Origin: a bacterium
GTDB lineage: Bacteria; Elusimicrobiota; Elusimicrobia; Elusimicrobiales; UBA9959
DNA length: 64,000 nucleotides
Direction of reading: 5' to 3'
Assembly: GCA_021811315.1 (NCBI GenBank)
Contig: JAJZPF010000012.1
Location: 1 to 64,000, forward strand
Under the pieces are notes generated by a model. That model saw nothing but the letters and a program-made list of their open reading frames with translations, did not search any database and had not been told where the DNA came from. Position numbers and translations under genes: made by a program. This document shows positions 32,627 to 40,936 of this stretch, in pieces. Position 1 is the stretch's first letter. Each line of letters starts with the position of its first letter.

Positions 32627-33523
32627 TTACCTGCGGGAATAGCGGTTTAATTTCCGAAAGAAACCCGACCCGGCGCCGCAGAGCCAGCTTTTTTTCAGTT
32701 TCCTGAAAAACTCCGCTTCTTTTTCAATAACGAAACACATCGCTGGCTCCAGCCCCTCGCTCCCCCCGCTTTTGCCGGCGCAGCGGTGCAGCAGCCCGCA
32801 AACCACCTGAATATCGTGGATCTTACCGAGCAGCAACTGGAGCCGGATGATCTTTTTTACCAAGCGGGAAACCCGCCGGTCCAGGCGCGCTTCAGGCTCG
32901 AGAATATAGCGCAGCCTTTTGGCCAGCAGCCTGGCGCGGTGTATTTCATAAGCATCGGACAGCGCTTTAACGGCCGAAAGCCCTTCTCTCAGCCTCCGGA
33001 TATGCCTGCGGACAGCTTTTCCGTTAACCGCGGCCAGGGAGAGCTCCCCTTTCTTTTTCCCGGGAGCTCCGCCCGCTGCCCCGTCGGCGAGACTGGCGCG
33101 CAATTTCACGGCCAGGACCAGGAATTCTCTCCGCAGCACCGCCGCGAAGTTTTTCCGGGGACGGCTTCCGCAGCTCTCCAGCCGCCCGGCGGCGGCGAGC
33201 AGCGATTTTTTTTCTTTGCCGCCGGCCTTACCCGCGAAAGCGCTCAGCAGCGCTATTCCGGCCTCGGTATCCCGGAGCGGGTTCGTGCGGGCGCATAACC
33301 GTTTCAGTTCTTTCCGCAAGCCCGCGACGGCAGCTGGAAGCTGGTCGCGGTAATCCCGGAGCAGGCAGCTTAGCCTGTGAAGGCCGACCCTGAAGTCATG
33401 GAGCGCTTCGCTGTCACCTGGCGAACCAAGGCGGACGGCCGCCGCCCCGCATTCTTCTACGAGGCGAAGCGCAAGGCACCGCGCGCCCTCAGTGGCCGGT
33501 ATTTTAAAAAAGCCGGTTTTCAT
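32627..33523 (-). CDS. CHAD-domain protein
   Basis: The 298-residue protein is an all-helical CHAD domain with basic residues and histidines at the right places: LHDFRVGLHRLSCLLRDYR near residue 45, YEIHRARLLAKRLRYILEP near 205 and LLGKIHDIQVVCGLL near 240. CHAD domains bind polyphosphate and locate to polyphosphate granules. It is convergent with PPK2 and lies downstream of sixA, a frequent partner of CHAD genes. The N-terminal CYTH domain often fused to CHAD is absent, but a separate CYTH-like gene lies at 29186-29998. Confidence 0.88.
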   Translation of the reverse strand: MKTGFFKIPATEGARCLALRLVEECGAAAVRLGSPGDSEALHDFRVGLHRLSCLLRDYRDQLPAAVAGLRKELKRLCARTNPLRDTEAGIALLSAFAGKAGGKEKKSLLAAAGRLESCGSRPRKNFAAVLRREFLVLAVKLRASLADGAAGGAPGKKKGELSLAAVNGKAVRRHIRRLREGLSAVKALSDAYEIHRARLLAKRLRYILEPEARLDRRVSRLVKKIIRLQLLLGKIHDIQVVCGLLHRCAGKSGGSEGLEPAMCFVIEKEAEFFRKLKKSWLCGAGSGFFRKLNRYSRR

Positions 33524-33546
33524 CCGCGGATTCTCCTGGCCGGAAG

Positions 33547-34050
33547 CTAGCCCAGGCGCTGCAACTGCCCGGGTTCCAGCAGCCAGATGAGCGCGGCCTT
33601 ACCCGGCGCCGGCCTTTCTTTGAATTCCACCATGCAGGCGCCGCCTTTACCGATAGAGACGAAAGACCGTCCCGGCCCGCGCAGGAATTGCGAAACGATG
33701 CCGCCAAGGTAAGGCTCATGGCCCGCCAGCACCACCGTCGTACCCGGAGCAAATTTACGGATGTAAGATAAAAGCTCCGTCAGCCTGCCGGCCGGCGTCA
33801 GCGCCGCGGTCTTTCTGACCTGCTTTATGCCCAGCTTTTTAGCCAGGATCTCCGCGGTCTGTACTGCCCGCAGGTAGGGGCTGGAAACCACGGCGTCCAC
33901 TCCCCCCGTTATTTTTTTCAGGCCGGCGGCGCACTTCTTCATTTTTTTAACGCCCTTGGCGGTAAGCGGCCGCCCGGAGTCCGGCTTCCCGGTCAGCGCG
34001 TACTCAACCTTGTCCCCGGCCAGACCGTGCCGGACAAATATTAATTTCAT
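33547..34050 (-). CDS. sixA: SixA-like phosphohistidine phosphatase
   Basis: This small histidine phosphatase of 167 residues carries the RHG motif at the N-terminus (LIFVRHGLAG), SSPYLRAVQTAEILA and the second catalytic histidine in VVLAGHEPYLGG. SixA enzymes remove phosphate from histidine-phosphorylated proteins, and genes of this type often accompany CHAD genes. A G-rich ribosome-binding site and an extended -10 box (34088-34080) precede it. Confidence 0.88.
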   Translation of the reverse strand: MKLIFVRHGLAGDKVEYALTGKPDSGRPLTAKGVKKMKKCAAGLKKITGGVDAVVSSPYLRAVQTAEILAKKLGIKQVRKTAALTPAGRLTELLSYIRKFAPGTTVVLAGHEPYLGGIVSQFLRGPGRSFVSIGKGGACMVEFKERPAPGKAALIWLLEPGQLQRLG

Positions 34051-34079
34051 AATCCCCCCTTATGCGATGTGACGTGGAT

Positions 34080-34088
34080 ATGATAGCA
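34080..34088 (-). promoter_or_regulatory. Extended -10 box of sixA
   Basis: TGCTATCAT on the minus strand lies about 29 nt before the start. A single TTTACCC word stands just upstream of it, but not a four-unit PhoB array. Confidence 0.4.
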
Positions 34089-34099
34089 AAACGGGTAAA

Positions 34100-34117
34100 G
34101 GGGACAGGCTACTTTTT
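34100..34117 (+). repeat. Left arm of inverted repeat around tilS
   Basis: GGGGACAGGCTACTTTTT is an exact 18-bp inverted copy of 34873-34890 on the other side of tilS. The word also occurs, with one change, in the terminator at 14981-15028. Confidence 0.7.
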
Positions 34118-34119
34118 AT

Positions 34120-34125
34120 TATAAT
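34120..34125 (+). promoter_or_regulatory. -10 box giving a leaderless tilS mRNA
   Basis: TATAAT ends exactly 6 nt before the ATG at 34132, so the transcription start should coincide with the start codon. Confidence 0.45.
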
Positions 34126-34131
34126 CAAAGG

Positions 34132-34881
34132 ATGAACAAAAGGGCGGTCACAATGGGGCTATGGAACAAGGTTCTGGCGCACGCCAGGGCCCGGAAACTA
34201 TTTTCCGACGGCGATTCCATACTCCTGGCCGTTTCCGGCGGGCCGGATTCCGTGGTCATGCTAGATTTTTTCGCGGGCCAGGCGCGGTCGCACCGCTTGA
34301 AGCTTTTCATCTGCCATATCAACCACAAGCTGCGCGGCAAACTGGCCGACGCGGACGCGGCTTTCGTCAAAAAGCTCGGCGCCGAATACGGGATAGAGAC
34401 CTTCATCCTTACGGCCGACGTAAAAGCGCTGGCTAAAAAGTCCGGCACGAGCATAGAACACGCCGCGCGCAACGCCCGCTACAGGCTGCTTTCGGGAACG
34501 GCTTTAAGGAAAAAATGCGGGCTGGCGGCGACGGCGCACCATGCGGACGACCACGCCGAGACCATTATTCTGAATTTATTGCGCGGCACGGAGCCGAAGG
34601 GCCTGCTGGGCATACCCGCGAAGCGGGAGCTGGTCCGCGGCAGGAAAAAAGTGCAGCTTATCAGGCCGATGCTTGCGGTTTCGAGGAAAGAGATAGAGGC
34701 TTATCTGAAGGCCAACGGCCTGCCGTCAAAAAAAGACCATACCAACGACGATGAGTATTATACCCGCAACTGGATCCGAAAAACCCTGCTGCCGCTTATG
34801 CTTAAAAAACAGCCCCGCCTGCGCGAGCATCTCGGCGAACTTTCCCAAAAGCTCTCCGCGGCGCTTAAAACAAAAAAGTAG
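34132..34881 (+). CDS. tilS: tRNA(Ile)-lysidine synthetase, short form
   Basis: TilS converts C34 of the AUA-reading tRNA-Ile to lysidine. The PP-loop ATPase motif SGGPDS is at residues 35-40, ATAHHADDHAETIILNLLRG follows near 125, and NDDEYYTRNWIRKTLLPLM near 205. At 249 residues it lacks the C-terminal substrate-binding domain of long TilS proteins, as in several lineages. An ATG at 34153 is an alternative start. Inverted repeats flank the gene, and the right repeat contains its stop codon. Confidence 0.92.
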   Translation: MNKRAVTMGLWNKVLAHARARKLFSDGDSILLAVSGGPDSVVMLDFFAGQARSHRLKLFICHINHKLRGKLADADAAFVKKLGAEYGIETFILTADVKALAKKSGTSIEHAARNARYRLLSGTALRKKCGLAATAHHADDHAETIILNLLRGTEPKGLLGIPAKRELVRGRKKVQLIRPMLAVSRKEIEAYLKANGLPSKKDHTNDDEYYTRNWIRKTLLPLMLKKQPRLREHLGELSQKLSAALKTKK

Positions 34882-34890
34882 CCTGTCCCC
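34873..34890 (-). repeat. Right arm of inverted repeat around tilS
   Basis: This is the exact reverse complement of 34100-34117. It includes the tilS stop codon and ends at the stop codon of the convergent amylase gene. Confidence 0.7.
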
Positions 34891-36696
34891 TTAACTCCAG
34901 TGATGCTGCTGCTCTATCAGGCCCTTCGCGGGCAGGAAGCGGACATGGGCGGGGCGGTTCTCATAGAGCACCCCGCCTTCGCCTTTGTCGATGATGAACT
35001 TGTAAGCTATGGCCTTGCCGGCGCTTTCTTTCAGCGGCAGCTGGCCCAGCCACATATTCTCGTTGATGTATTCCAGCGGGAAAGCTTTTTCCAGGTCCCA
35101 GTTGCCCAGCTCAGGGCAGTTGCCGGTCACCTTTACGCGTTCGCCGAAGGGCGTGCAGTACCCGTTCAGCAGGAAAGAAATTTCAAGCCCGGCTTTTTCC
35201 CGCATGGGCCCGCAATAGGAAAGAACGAAAGAACTGTCGCGCTCGAGCCTGAGCCCTTTTATCCGGCCGTCCTTTACCGTGACCGCGCGGTCGGACAGGA
35301 CGTCTTTATACACCCCGTCCGGCATCTCGACGGTTTCAAGGTCGATAGAGGTGTCGGCGCCGCGGTTGAAGGCGGCCAGGCAGCAGCTGCCCCGGTAAAC
35401 GCGGGTGTAGGCGTAGACGTCGGGCGTTAAATATTTCTTCCTGTGGCTGCCGCTCTGCACGGCTTTGTTCTCCCTGCGGACCGCCGCGAGTTTTTTAACT
35501 ATGCGGAAAGCCGGGGTATCTGTTTCCCACTTTTCCATCATGGGCCTGTTATAGGGGTCGACCCCGCCGTTGGTGTCGTCGTGCAGGTACTGCTCCGTGC
35601 CGTAATAGATGCAGGGGGTGCCGCGGCAGGTCAGGATAAAAGCCAGGCCCATGTCCACGCGCGCGGGGCTCGCGCCGGCCGACATGAAGCGCGGCATATC
35701 GTGGTTGTCCAGGAAAGTGACCAGGTGGCGGCAGTCGTCGAAAAGCGAATCCATACCGAAAACGTTGTCCACCAGCTCGAAGCCCTGCTCCTCCCCGCGG
35801 GCGAGGCAGCCTTCGAGCCCGCGCTGGAGGGCGAAGTCAAGCATGCCCATCCCGCTCTTGTTCGCGAACTCCACCGACTGGCCGTCGTAGCAGCCGCCCT
35901 GGAACCATTCCCCGAAGATAAACAGGCCGGGCCTATGGAAGAACATGTCGGACACGAACTCCTGCCAGAACCAGAGGGGCATATGTTTGACGGTGTCCAC
36001 GCGGAGGGCGTCCACGCCTTTGTCCAGCCACAGCCGCATCGCGTCCTTTATATAGTTGCGGTAGCCTATATGCGACTCGTTGAAATCCGCGAGCCCGGCG
36101 AGTTCGCTGGCCTCCACCTGGCCCTTATTGTTCCAGTCGCTGACGCCGCCGTTCCGGTGGTACCAGCCCAGTTTGTCGTCGTCGTAGGAAGTCAGCAGTT
36201 TCCCGTCGTCGTACAGCTCCCCCTTGGTAGGCAGCCCCCCCCTGTCGGGGCGCTGCGCGGGGCTGGAATGGTTGCAGACGATGTCGAGCACCAGGCGCAT
36301 GTCTTTGTCATGCATGCTCTTCACGAGGCGGTCCACGACGGTATTTTTAGAGGCGAAAACCCTCACATCGTCCTTCGAGCCGGACAAGTGCTCGTCGAGC
36401 CGCTTAAAATCCTTAGCCCAGTAGCCGTGATAGGAGGCCATGCCGCGCCCCTCCACGTCCACCAGCCCGTCCGCCTGGTCGAACAGCGGGGTCAGCCAGA
36501 CGGAGGAACAGCCGAGCTCTTTTAAATAATCCAGCTTGCTGATCACGCCGTGAAGGTCCCCGCCCCAGTACTTGAACCAGTCGGTATGGGTTCCGTCAAA
36601 AGAGTCGTTGTTGAAGCCGGCGTCGTTTGAGGGGTTGCCGTTGCAGAACCTGTCCACCACCGCGAAATACATCACGCTGTCGTTGAAAGGGCGCAT
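34891..36696 (-). CDS. GH13 alpha-amylase with C-terminal CBM20, apparently cytoplasmic
   Basis: The 601-residue glycoside hydrolase carries the GH13 regions DIVCNHSSP, ALRVDTVKHMP (nucleophile Asp), IFGEWF (acid/base Glu) and FLDNHDMPRF. Residues about 500-601 form a starch-binding CBM20 domain (RVKVTGNCPELGNWDLEKAFPL). No signal peptide is present, so it probably acts on intracellular glycogen or imported dextrins. A second, secreted GH13 enzyme is at 60074-61630. Confidence 0.92.
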   Translation of the reverse strand: MRPFNDSVMYFAVVDRFCNGNPSNDAGFNNDSFDGTHTDWFKYWGGDLHGVISKLDYLKELGCSSVWLTPLFDQADGLVDVEGRGMASYHGYWAKDFKRLDEHLSGSKDDVRVFASKNTVVDRLVKSMHDKDMRLVLDIVCNHSSPAQRPDRGGLPTKGELYDDGKLLTSYDDDKLGWYHRNGGVSDWNNKGQVEASELAGLADFNESHIGYRNYIKDAMRLWLDKGVDALRVDTVKHMPLWFWQEFVSDMFFHRPGLFIFGEWFQGGCYDGQSVEFANKSGMGMLDFALQRGLEGCLARGEEQGFELVDNVFGMDSLFDDCRHLVTFLDNHDMPRFMSAGASPARVDMGLAFILTCRGTPCIYYGTEQYLHDDTNGGVDPYNRPMMEKWETDTPAFRIVKKLAAVRRENKAVQSGSHRKKYLTPDVYAYTRVYRGSCCLAAFNRGADTSIDLETVEMPDGVYKDVLSDRAVTVKDGRIKGLRLERDSSFVLSYCGPMREKAGLEISFLLNGYCTPFGERVKVTGNCPELGNWDLEKAFPLEYINENMWLGQLPLKESAGKAIAYKFIIDKGEGGVLYENRPAHVRFLPAKGLIEQQHHWS

Positions 36697-36724
36697 AAGT
36701 CTCCTGGTGCCGTATTATTCAGCG

Positions 36725-37135
36725 CTACATCTTGAGGCCCGGCCTGCCGCCGGAACCGTAATCCCAGAAAAGCGGGATATCCGTCACTTCGTCCATGGCC
36801 TTGTGCAGGGCTGCCAGGCTGAAAGGTTTTTTCAGGAAGCGCAGCTTATGGTCGGTGGCGGCCAGGGCGTGGCCTTTTTCTATCTCGAGTCCGCTCCAGA
36901 GGATGAACGGGGTGGTCTCGTATTCGTGCATCGCCCGGGTTTTATTGTAAAGCTCGATGCCGTCGAAGCCGGGCATGTTTATGTCGGAAATTACCAGGTC
37001 GGCGCGGGTTTCCGCTATTTTTTTCAGGAGCTCCGCGCCGTTGGCGGCCAGCGTCACTTTGTGCCCTGCGTGCTCCAGGTGCGGGACCAGCATGGCCAGC
37101 AGGTTCTGGTCGTCGTCGGCTATGACTATGTTCAT
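36725..37135 (-). CDS. Stand-alone receiver-domain protein
   Basis: This 136-residue CheY-like protein has the acidic pocket IADDDQN, the phospho-acceptor Asp in LVISDINMPGFDGIE and the conserved Lys in FLKKPFS. There is no output domain. It overlaps nnrE by 4 nt. No kinase lies next to it. Confidence 0.88.
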   Translation of the reverse strand: MNIVIADDDQNLLAMLVPHLEHAGHKVTLAANGAELLKKIAETRADLVISDINMPGFDGIELYNKTRAMHEYETTPFILWSGLEIEKGHALAATDHKLRFLKKPFSLAALHKAMDEVTDIPLFWDYGSGGRPGLKM

Positions 37136-37860
37136 CGTGCGGCCTCCTCTATAAGCGCCTGCGGGTAACCTATAGGCAGAACCCTGATCGCCCCGGTATT
37201 TTTCTGGGCGTGCGCCGCCATCAGGCCGCTCTTCGCGAAGCCCAGCGTCAGAGTCAGCTTCGCCATGATGTACACGCCGCTGTGGTGGCCGGTGTCGGTG
37301 CTGAGGCCGGAAGGGATGTCGACGGCGATTATCGCGCGTCCGCTTTTGTTCATCAGCTGTATCACCCTGTGGACCGGGCCGGTAGGTTTTCCTACGGCGC
37401 TTATGCCCAGCAGGGCGTCCAGGAGCAGGTCGGCGGAGGAGAACTCGGCCGCCAGGGCGTCGAGCCCCTCTTTTTCCGTCATAGCCACCGGAACCCCGGC
37501 GGCTTTAGCGGCCTCGAGGTTCTTTACCACCAGCTCGCCGTAGCCAGTCTCCTTGGGCGGGAGGATAAAGGCCTTCACGTCCGCGCCGGCCTGCTTCAGG
37601 TAGCGCGCGGCGACGAGCCCGTCCCCGCCGTTATTCCCCTTGCCGCAGCAGACGACGGCTTTAAGGCCGGCCGGCTGTTTGCCCAGTTCCGCGGCGGCGA
37701 ATTCGAGCGCGGCCTGCGCCACGGCGCGGCCGGCGTTCTCCATCAGAATATGGGAAGGGATGCCGTACTCGAGCGAGGCCTTCCTGTCGAGGTACTTCAT
37801 TTTTTCGGCCGTCACTACCGGAAAGCCGCCGAATTCTTTAACCTGCGGGATTTTGGACAT
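37132..37860 (-). CDS. nnrE: NAD(P)H-hydrate epimerase
   Basis: NnrE (YjeF_N) repairs damaged NAD(P)HX by epimerisation. The 242 residues cover only the epimerase domain, with MENAGRAVAQAALEF, CGKGNNGGDGLVAARYLKQAG and AIIAVDIPSGLSTDTGH. The ADP-dependent dehydratase domain often fused behind it is missing. The start lies 12 nt after the Yip1-like gene's stop, so they share an operon. Confidence 0.92.
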   Translation of the reverse strand: MSKIPQVKEFGGFPVVTAEKMKYLDRKASLEYGIPSHILMENAGRAVAQAALEFAAAELGKQPAGLKAVVCCGKGNNGGDGLVAARYLKQAGADVKAFILPPKETGYGELVVKNLEAAKAAGVPVAMTEKEGLDALAAEFSSADLLLDALLGISAVGKPTGPVHRVIQLMNKSGRAIIAVDIPSGLSTDTGHHSGVYIMAKLTLTLGFAKSGLMAAHAQKNTGAIRVLPIGYPQALIEEAAR

Positions 37861-37872
37861 GCGGCTTCAGCC

Positions 37873-38418
37873 TCAGACGATCAGCCAGACCAGCCAGGCG
37901 ATGGAATAGACGCCCACGGTAAAGACCACCGCGCCCAGCCCGGCGTACGGGAGCCAGATCGAGAGCAGCGCCTTGTTCGTGGAGACCGGGTAAAGCCTGC
38001 GCACCAGCCGCGTCCTGGCGTAGAACACTACGAGCAGGCAGAGGCAGAACCAGAGGAAGGCGTTCAGGAGCTGCAGCTTCGCGAAGAAGGCCAGCGGGAC
38101 CAGCAGCGCCAGGAAGTAGTCCGAGAGGCCGAAGGCGAGGAAAAGCCTGGCGGCGCTGCCCCTGGCCCCGGTGAAGTCCATGAACAGGTGGATGGACGAG
38201 GCGAGGAAGTAATTGAACGCCAGGAGGAGCGTCAGGACGACCATGAAAGACATGGCCCCCGGCGGCACCGCCGAGAACATGCGCAGGAAGGTGAAGACGC
38301 CCAGCGTGCCGGCGAAATAGCCCAGCAGGCCGGCGCGGCCGAGCCCGGCTGGGCGCTCCTCCCCTGCCAGTATTTCAGGCCGCTCCAATACGTTCTCCAA
38401 AACGGAAAAAGGTTGCAT
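37873..38418 (-). CDS. Yip1-like multi-pass membrane protein
   Basis: The 181-residue protein has about five hydrophobic segments (around 30-50, 58-80, 95-115, 120-140 and 155-180). The layout and the opening LENVLERPEILAGEERPA resemble Yip1-domain proteins of bacteria. Function is unknown. It follows sppA by one base. Confidence 0.55.
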   Translation of the reverse strand: MQPFSVLENVLERPEILAGEERPAGLGRAGLLGYFAGTLGVFTFLRMFSAVPPGAMSFMVVLTLLLAFNYFLASSIHLFMDFTGARGSAARLFLAFGLSDYFLALLVPLAFFAKLQLLNAFLWFCLCLLVVFYARTRLVRRLYPVSTNKALLSIWLPYAGLGAVVFTVGVYSIAWLVWLIV

Positions 38419-38419
38419 T

Positions 38420-39469
38420 TTACCTCCCGTACCAGCGGTATTCCAGGCTGGGCGCCATGTCCATGGCGTCGGTCACCGACTTAGTTCCCATGAAAGAGAG
38501 CTTGGTGTCGATCAGGGAAAGGAAGTTTTCCAGCGGGTCGGCCTCGTTCAGCACGCGGGGGTTCTTCCCCAGACCGCCAAGCTCGCCGGCCTTGTCGATA
38601 GCGTCCTGCAGGTCGCCCAGCGAGTCCACGAGCTTATTGTCCAGCGCCTGCCGGCCGGTGTAGATGCGGCCGTCGGCCAGCAGCTTCACCTGGTCCACCG
38701 GCATCTTGCGCCCGTCGGACACGGCCTTCACGAACTGGTCGTAAGAGTCGTCTATCATAGCCTGGAGCAGCTTGTGCTCCTCGGGGGTCATTTCACGCGA
38801 AGGAGAGCCGATATCCTTGAACTTGCCGGATTTTATGACCTCGCTCCGGTAGCCCACTTTTTTCATCAGCCCTTCGAAGTTGCCCACGCTGAAGATCACG
38901 CCGATGGAGCCGGTTATGGTCCCGGGGTGGGCCATGATCTGGTCGCAGGCCGCGGCCACGTAATAGCCGCCGCTGGCGGAAACCTCTCCGAAGCGGGCGA
39001 TGAAAGGTTTCTTGGTCTCGGCTTTGGCCTTCAGGATGGCCGAGTAGATCTCCTGCACCGCGCCCACGGTGCCGCCGGGGGAGTTGATGTCCAGGACGAT
39101 GGCCTTGACTTCTTTTTTGGCGGCCATGTTCTTTATGCGTTTTGCGATCTGCTGGCTGCCGTTATCCCAGGAGTGGCCGGAGGTGCCCTGGGAGATGGCG
39201 CCGTAAAGCGGTATTACCGCCACGGCGTTCTTCTTGCTTTGGCCCAGGCCCGTGAGCTTGGAGATGTCCAGGTCGTCGGGCTTCGCCTTGCGGGCCGCGT
39301 CGGCCTTGCTTATCACGGTATAGGACGCCGCGAGCGAAAGGGCGTATAGCACGGCTATTATCTTCAGCCAGAGCGCCGCTCCGGGCCTGGCCGCCGCGGG
39401 AACGGGCGGGGCCGCCGGCTTGGGCTGCGCTTCGGGATTTACCGCGCCGCTGTTGTTTTGCTCTTCCAT
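38420..39469 (-). CDS. sppA: Signal peptide peptidase SppA
   Basis: This membrane-anchored serine protease of the S49 family degrades cleaved signal peptides. After a Pro/Ala-rich N-terminus and one transmembrane segment (about 28-50) comes the catalytic domain with VLDINSPGGTV, the nucleophile Ser in EVSASGGYYVAAACDQI and the catalytic Lys in SGKFKDIGSPSREMT. At 349 residues it is the short one-domain form, which works as an oligomer. Confidence 0.92.
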   Translation of the reverse strand: MEEQNNSGAVNPEAQPKPAAPPVPAAARPGAALWLKIIAVLYALSLAASYTVISKADAARKAKPDDLDISKLTGLGQSKKNAVAVIPLYGAISQGTSGHSWDNGSQQIAKRIKNMAAKKEVKAIVLDINSPGGTVGAVQEIYSAILKAKAETKKPFIARFGEVSASGGYYVAAACDQIMAHPGTITGSIGVIFSVGNFEGLMKKVGYRSEVIKSGKFKDIGSPSREMTPEEHKLLQAMIDDSYDQFVKAVSDGRKMPVDQVKLLADGRIYTGRQALDNKLVDSLGDLQDAIDKAGELGGLGKNPRVLNEADPLENFLSLIDTKLSFMGTKSVTDAMDMAPSLEYRWYGR

Positions 39470-39532
39470 TAGTCCTCCAACCTGAATTAAGCCGAAAAAA
39501 GTAAAAATAAACTATAGCATATGGCCGCAAGC

Positions 39533-40783
39533 CTACAGGTTCGCCGCGTCAAGCACCCTGTTGCGGCCGCCTTCCTTGGCGGCGTAAAGCGCCGCGTCGG
39601 CCCGCCCCACTATCTCTTCCGGCGCCCGGCCGTCGCGCGGGAAATGGGCTATGCCTATGGACACCGTCAGGCGGACTTTTTCCAGCCCCTGGGAGAACAC
39701 CTCGGCCTCTATGCGCGCCCTTATGGTCTCCGCTTTGCGCAGCACGCCGGCGGAATCCGCCCGCGGCAGCACTATGCCGAACTCCTCGCCGCCGTAGCGC
39801 CCCACGAAGTCCGTCTCGTAGACGCCCTCTTTAAGCAGCTGCGCCACCCGCCTGAGCACGGCGTCCCCGAACTGGTGGCCGTAGGTGTCGTTCAAATGCT
39901 TGAAATGGTCGATGTCGGCTATCATGAAGCCCATCGTGGTCTTGAAGGCCGCCGCCCGGCGCAGCTCCTCGCGGATCTTCTCGTCGAGCGCGCTGCGGCG
40001 CCAGAGGCCGGTAAGCCCGTCGGTCAGCGACAGCCATTCCACCTTGCGGAACAGGATGACGCGCTTCAGCGCGAAAGAGATCTCGGCCGCGAACCTGGCC
40101 GCGGACTCCCCGCCCTGCTGGCCGCCGCGGAGCGCTATCAGCCCGAGCGGGGCGCCGCCGGCCGAGACCGGCGCCAGCACCAGGCCCTTGACGGCCATCG
40201 CCGCCGCCGGGAAGCCGCCGGCCAGGGCCAGCAGTTCCGGGTAGCCGGGAAGCGCGGAGCCCTTCGCGCCATGCGCGAAAAGTTCCATCCCACCGCCGCC
40301 CGGGGAATTGCCCTCCATGTAAAGCGCGACCTCTTCGGTCTCGAAATAATCGGACAGGTATTTGCCGAGCTGCTTGGCCGCCGACTGCGGCTCCACGGTG
40401 TCGGAAAGCAGCCTGACCGCGGAATACACCGCAAGGGATCTTTTCTCTCCGGCGGCGTTCAAGCCCGTCATGGTCTTTATAAGGGTAAGCTCCCCCTGCA
40501 GTTTGGCCGCGCGGGCCAGCAGCTTTTCGAGGCCGGAACGGTCCGTGGCCGCGCCGTAACCGCCATTTAGCATGACCGAATGCGCCAGCGCGGCCACGGT
40601 CCACAGCGCGAGCGCCGCGTACGGCGCGCCCCGGGAGATCTCCCCGGCCAGCATGAAAGAGGCGGAAGCGAAAAGCGCCGCTCCGGCCGCGGCGCCGGCC
40701 CAGCGGTTGAGGCGCCCCAGGAAATAGGAGAGCAGGGGCGAAGCGGCGGCCGCGGCGATCCAGAATTCGGGCCTAGAAGCCAT
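39533..40783 (-). CDS. Membrane GGDEF protein (diguanylate cyclase) 1
   Basis: Starting at ATG 40783 (MASRPEFW), with AGGAG 7 nt upstream, the product has 416 residues: two to three membrane segments (about 1-75), a GAF-like sensor region (about 110-250) and a GGDEF domain with active-site GRYGGEEFGIVLPR. It should make c-di-GMP. An in-frame ATG at 40843 lies inside the palindromic element and has no ribosome-binding site. The true start and its ribosome-binding site touch the arm of a 160-nt hairpin. It lies downstream of a second GGDEF gene. Confidence 0.88.
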   Translation of the reverse strand: MASRPEFWIAAAAASPLLSYFLGRLNRWAGAAAGAALFASASFMLAGEISRGAPYAALALWTVAALAHSVMLNGGYGAATDRSGLEKLLARAAKLQGELTLIKTMTGLNAAGEKRSLAVYSAVRLLSDTVEPQSAAKQLGKYLSDYFETEEVALYMEGNSPGGGGMELFAHGAKGSALPGYPELLALAGGFPAAAMAVKGLVLAPVSAGGAPLGLIALRGGQQGGESAARFAAEISFALKRVILFRKVEWLSLTDGLTGLWRRSALDEKIREELRRAAAFKTTMGFMIADIDHFKHLNDTYGHQFGDAVLRRVAQLLKEGVYETDFVGRYGGEEFGIVLPRADSAGVLRKAETIRARIEAEVFSQGLEKVRLTVSIGIAHFPRDGRAPEEIVGRADAALYAAKEGGRNRVLDAANL

Positions 40784-40934
40784 CCGGAAACTCCTTCGCG
40801 CCTGCAAACGCTGCTTTTGGCCGGCTGCCGCGTTGCTCCTCACTTACAGACCGCCGGTATGCTCGTTCGTCGCGCCTTGCATCCGGCACAAAATCCGCGT
40901 TTTCGCGTATCAAAGCAGTTTCCGGATGGCTTCT
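40775..40934. repeat. Palindromic element with conserved 72-nt core, between two GGDEF genes
   Basis: Perfect 18-bp arms (40775-40792 and 40917-40934) enclose a core at 40821-40892 that is 69/72 identical to 45905-45976. Imperfect pairing continues inward from the arms. On the minus-strand mRNA the first arm lies 2 nt after the stop codon of GGDEF gene 2, and the second arm contains the start codon of GGDEF gene 1. Confidence 0.8.
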
Positions 40935-40936
40935 AT

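Noticed and set aside
34080-34098. A sixth PhoB-type promoter, upstream of sixA
   Set aside because: Only one TTTACCC word is present, without the four-unit array or the 5-nt spacing.
40784-40843. Upstream start of GGDEF protein 1 at 40843
   Set aside because: The extra 20 codons lie in the palindromic element, while ATG 40783 has AGGAG at proper spacing and gives a natural N-terminus.
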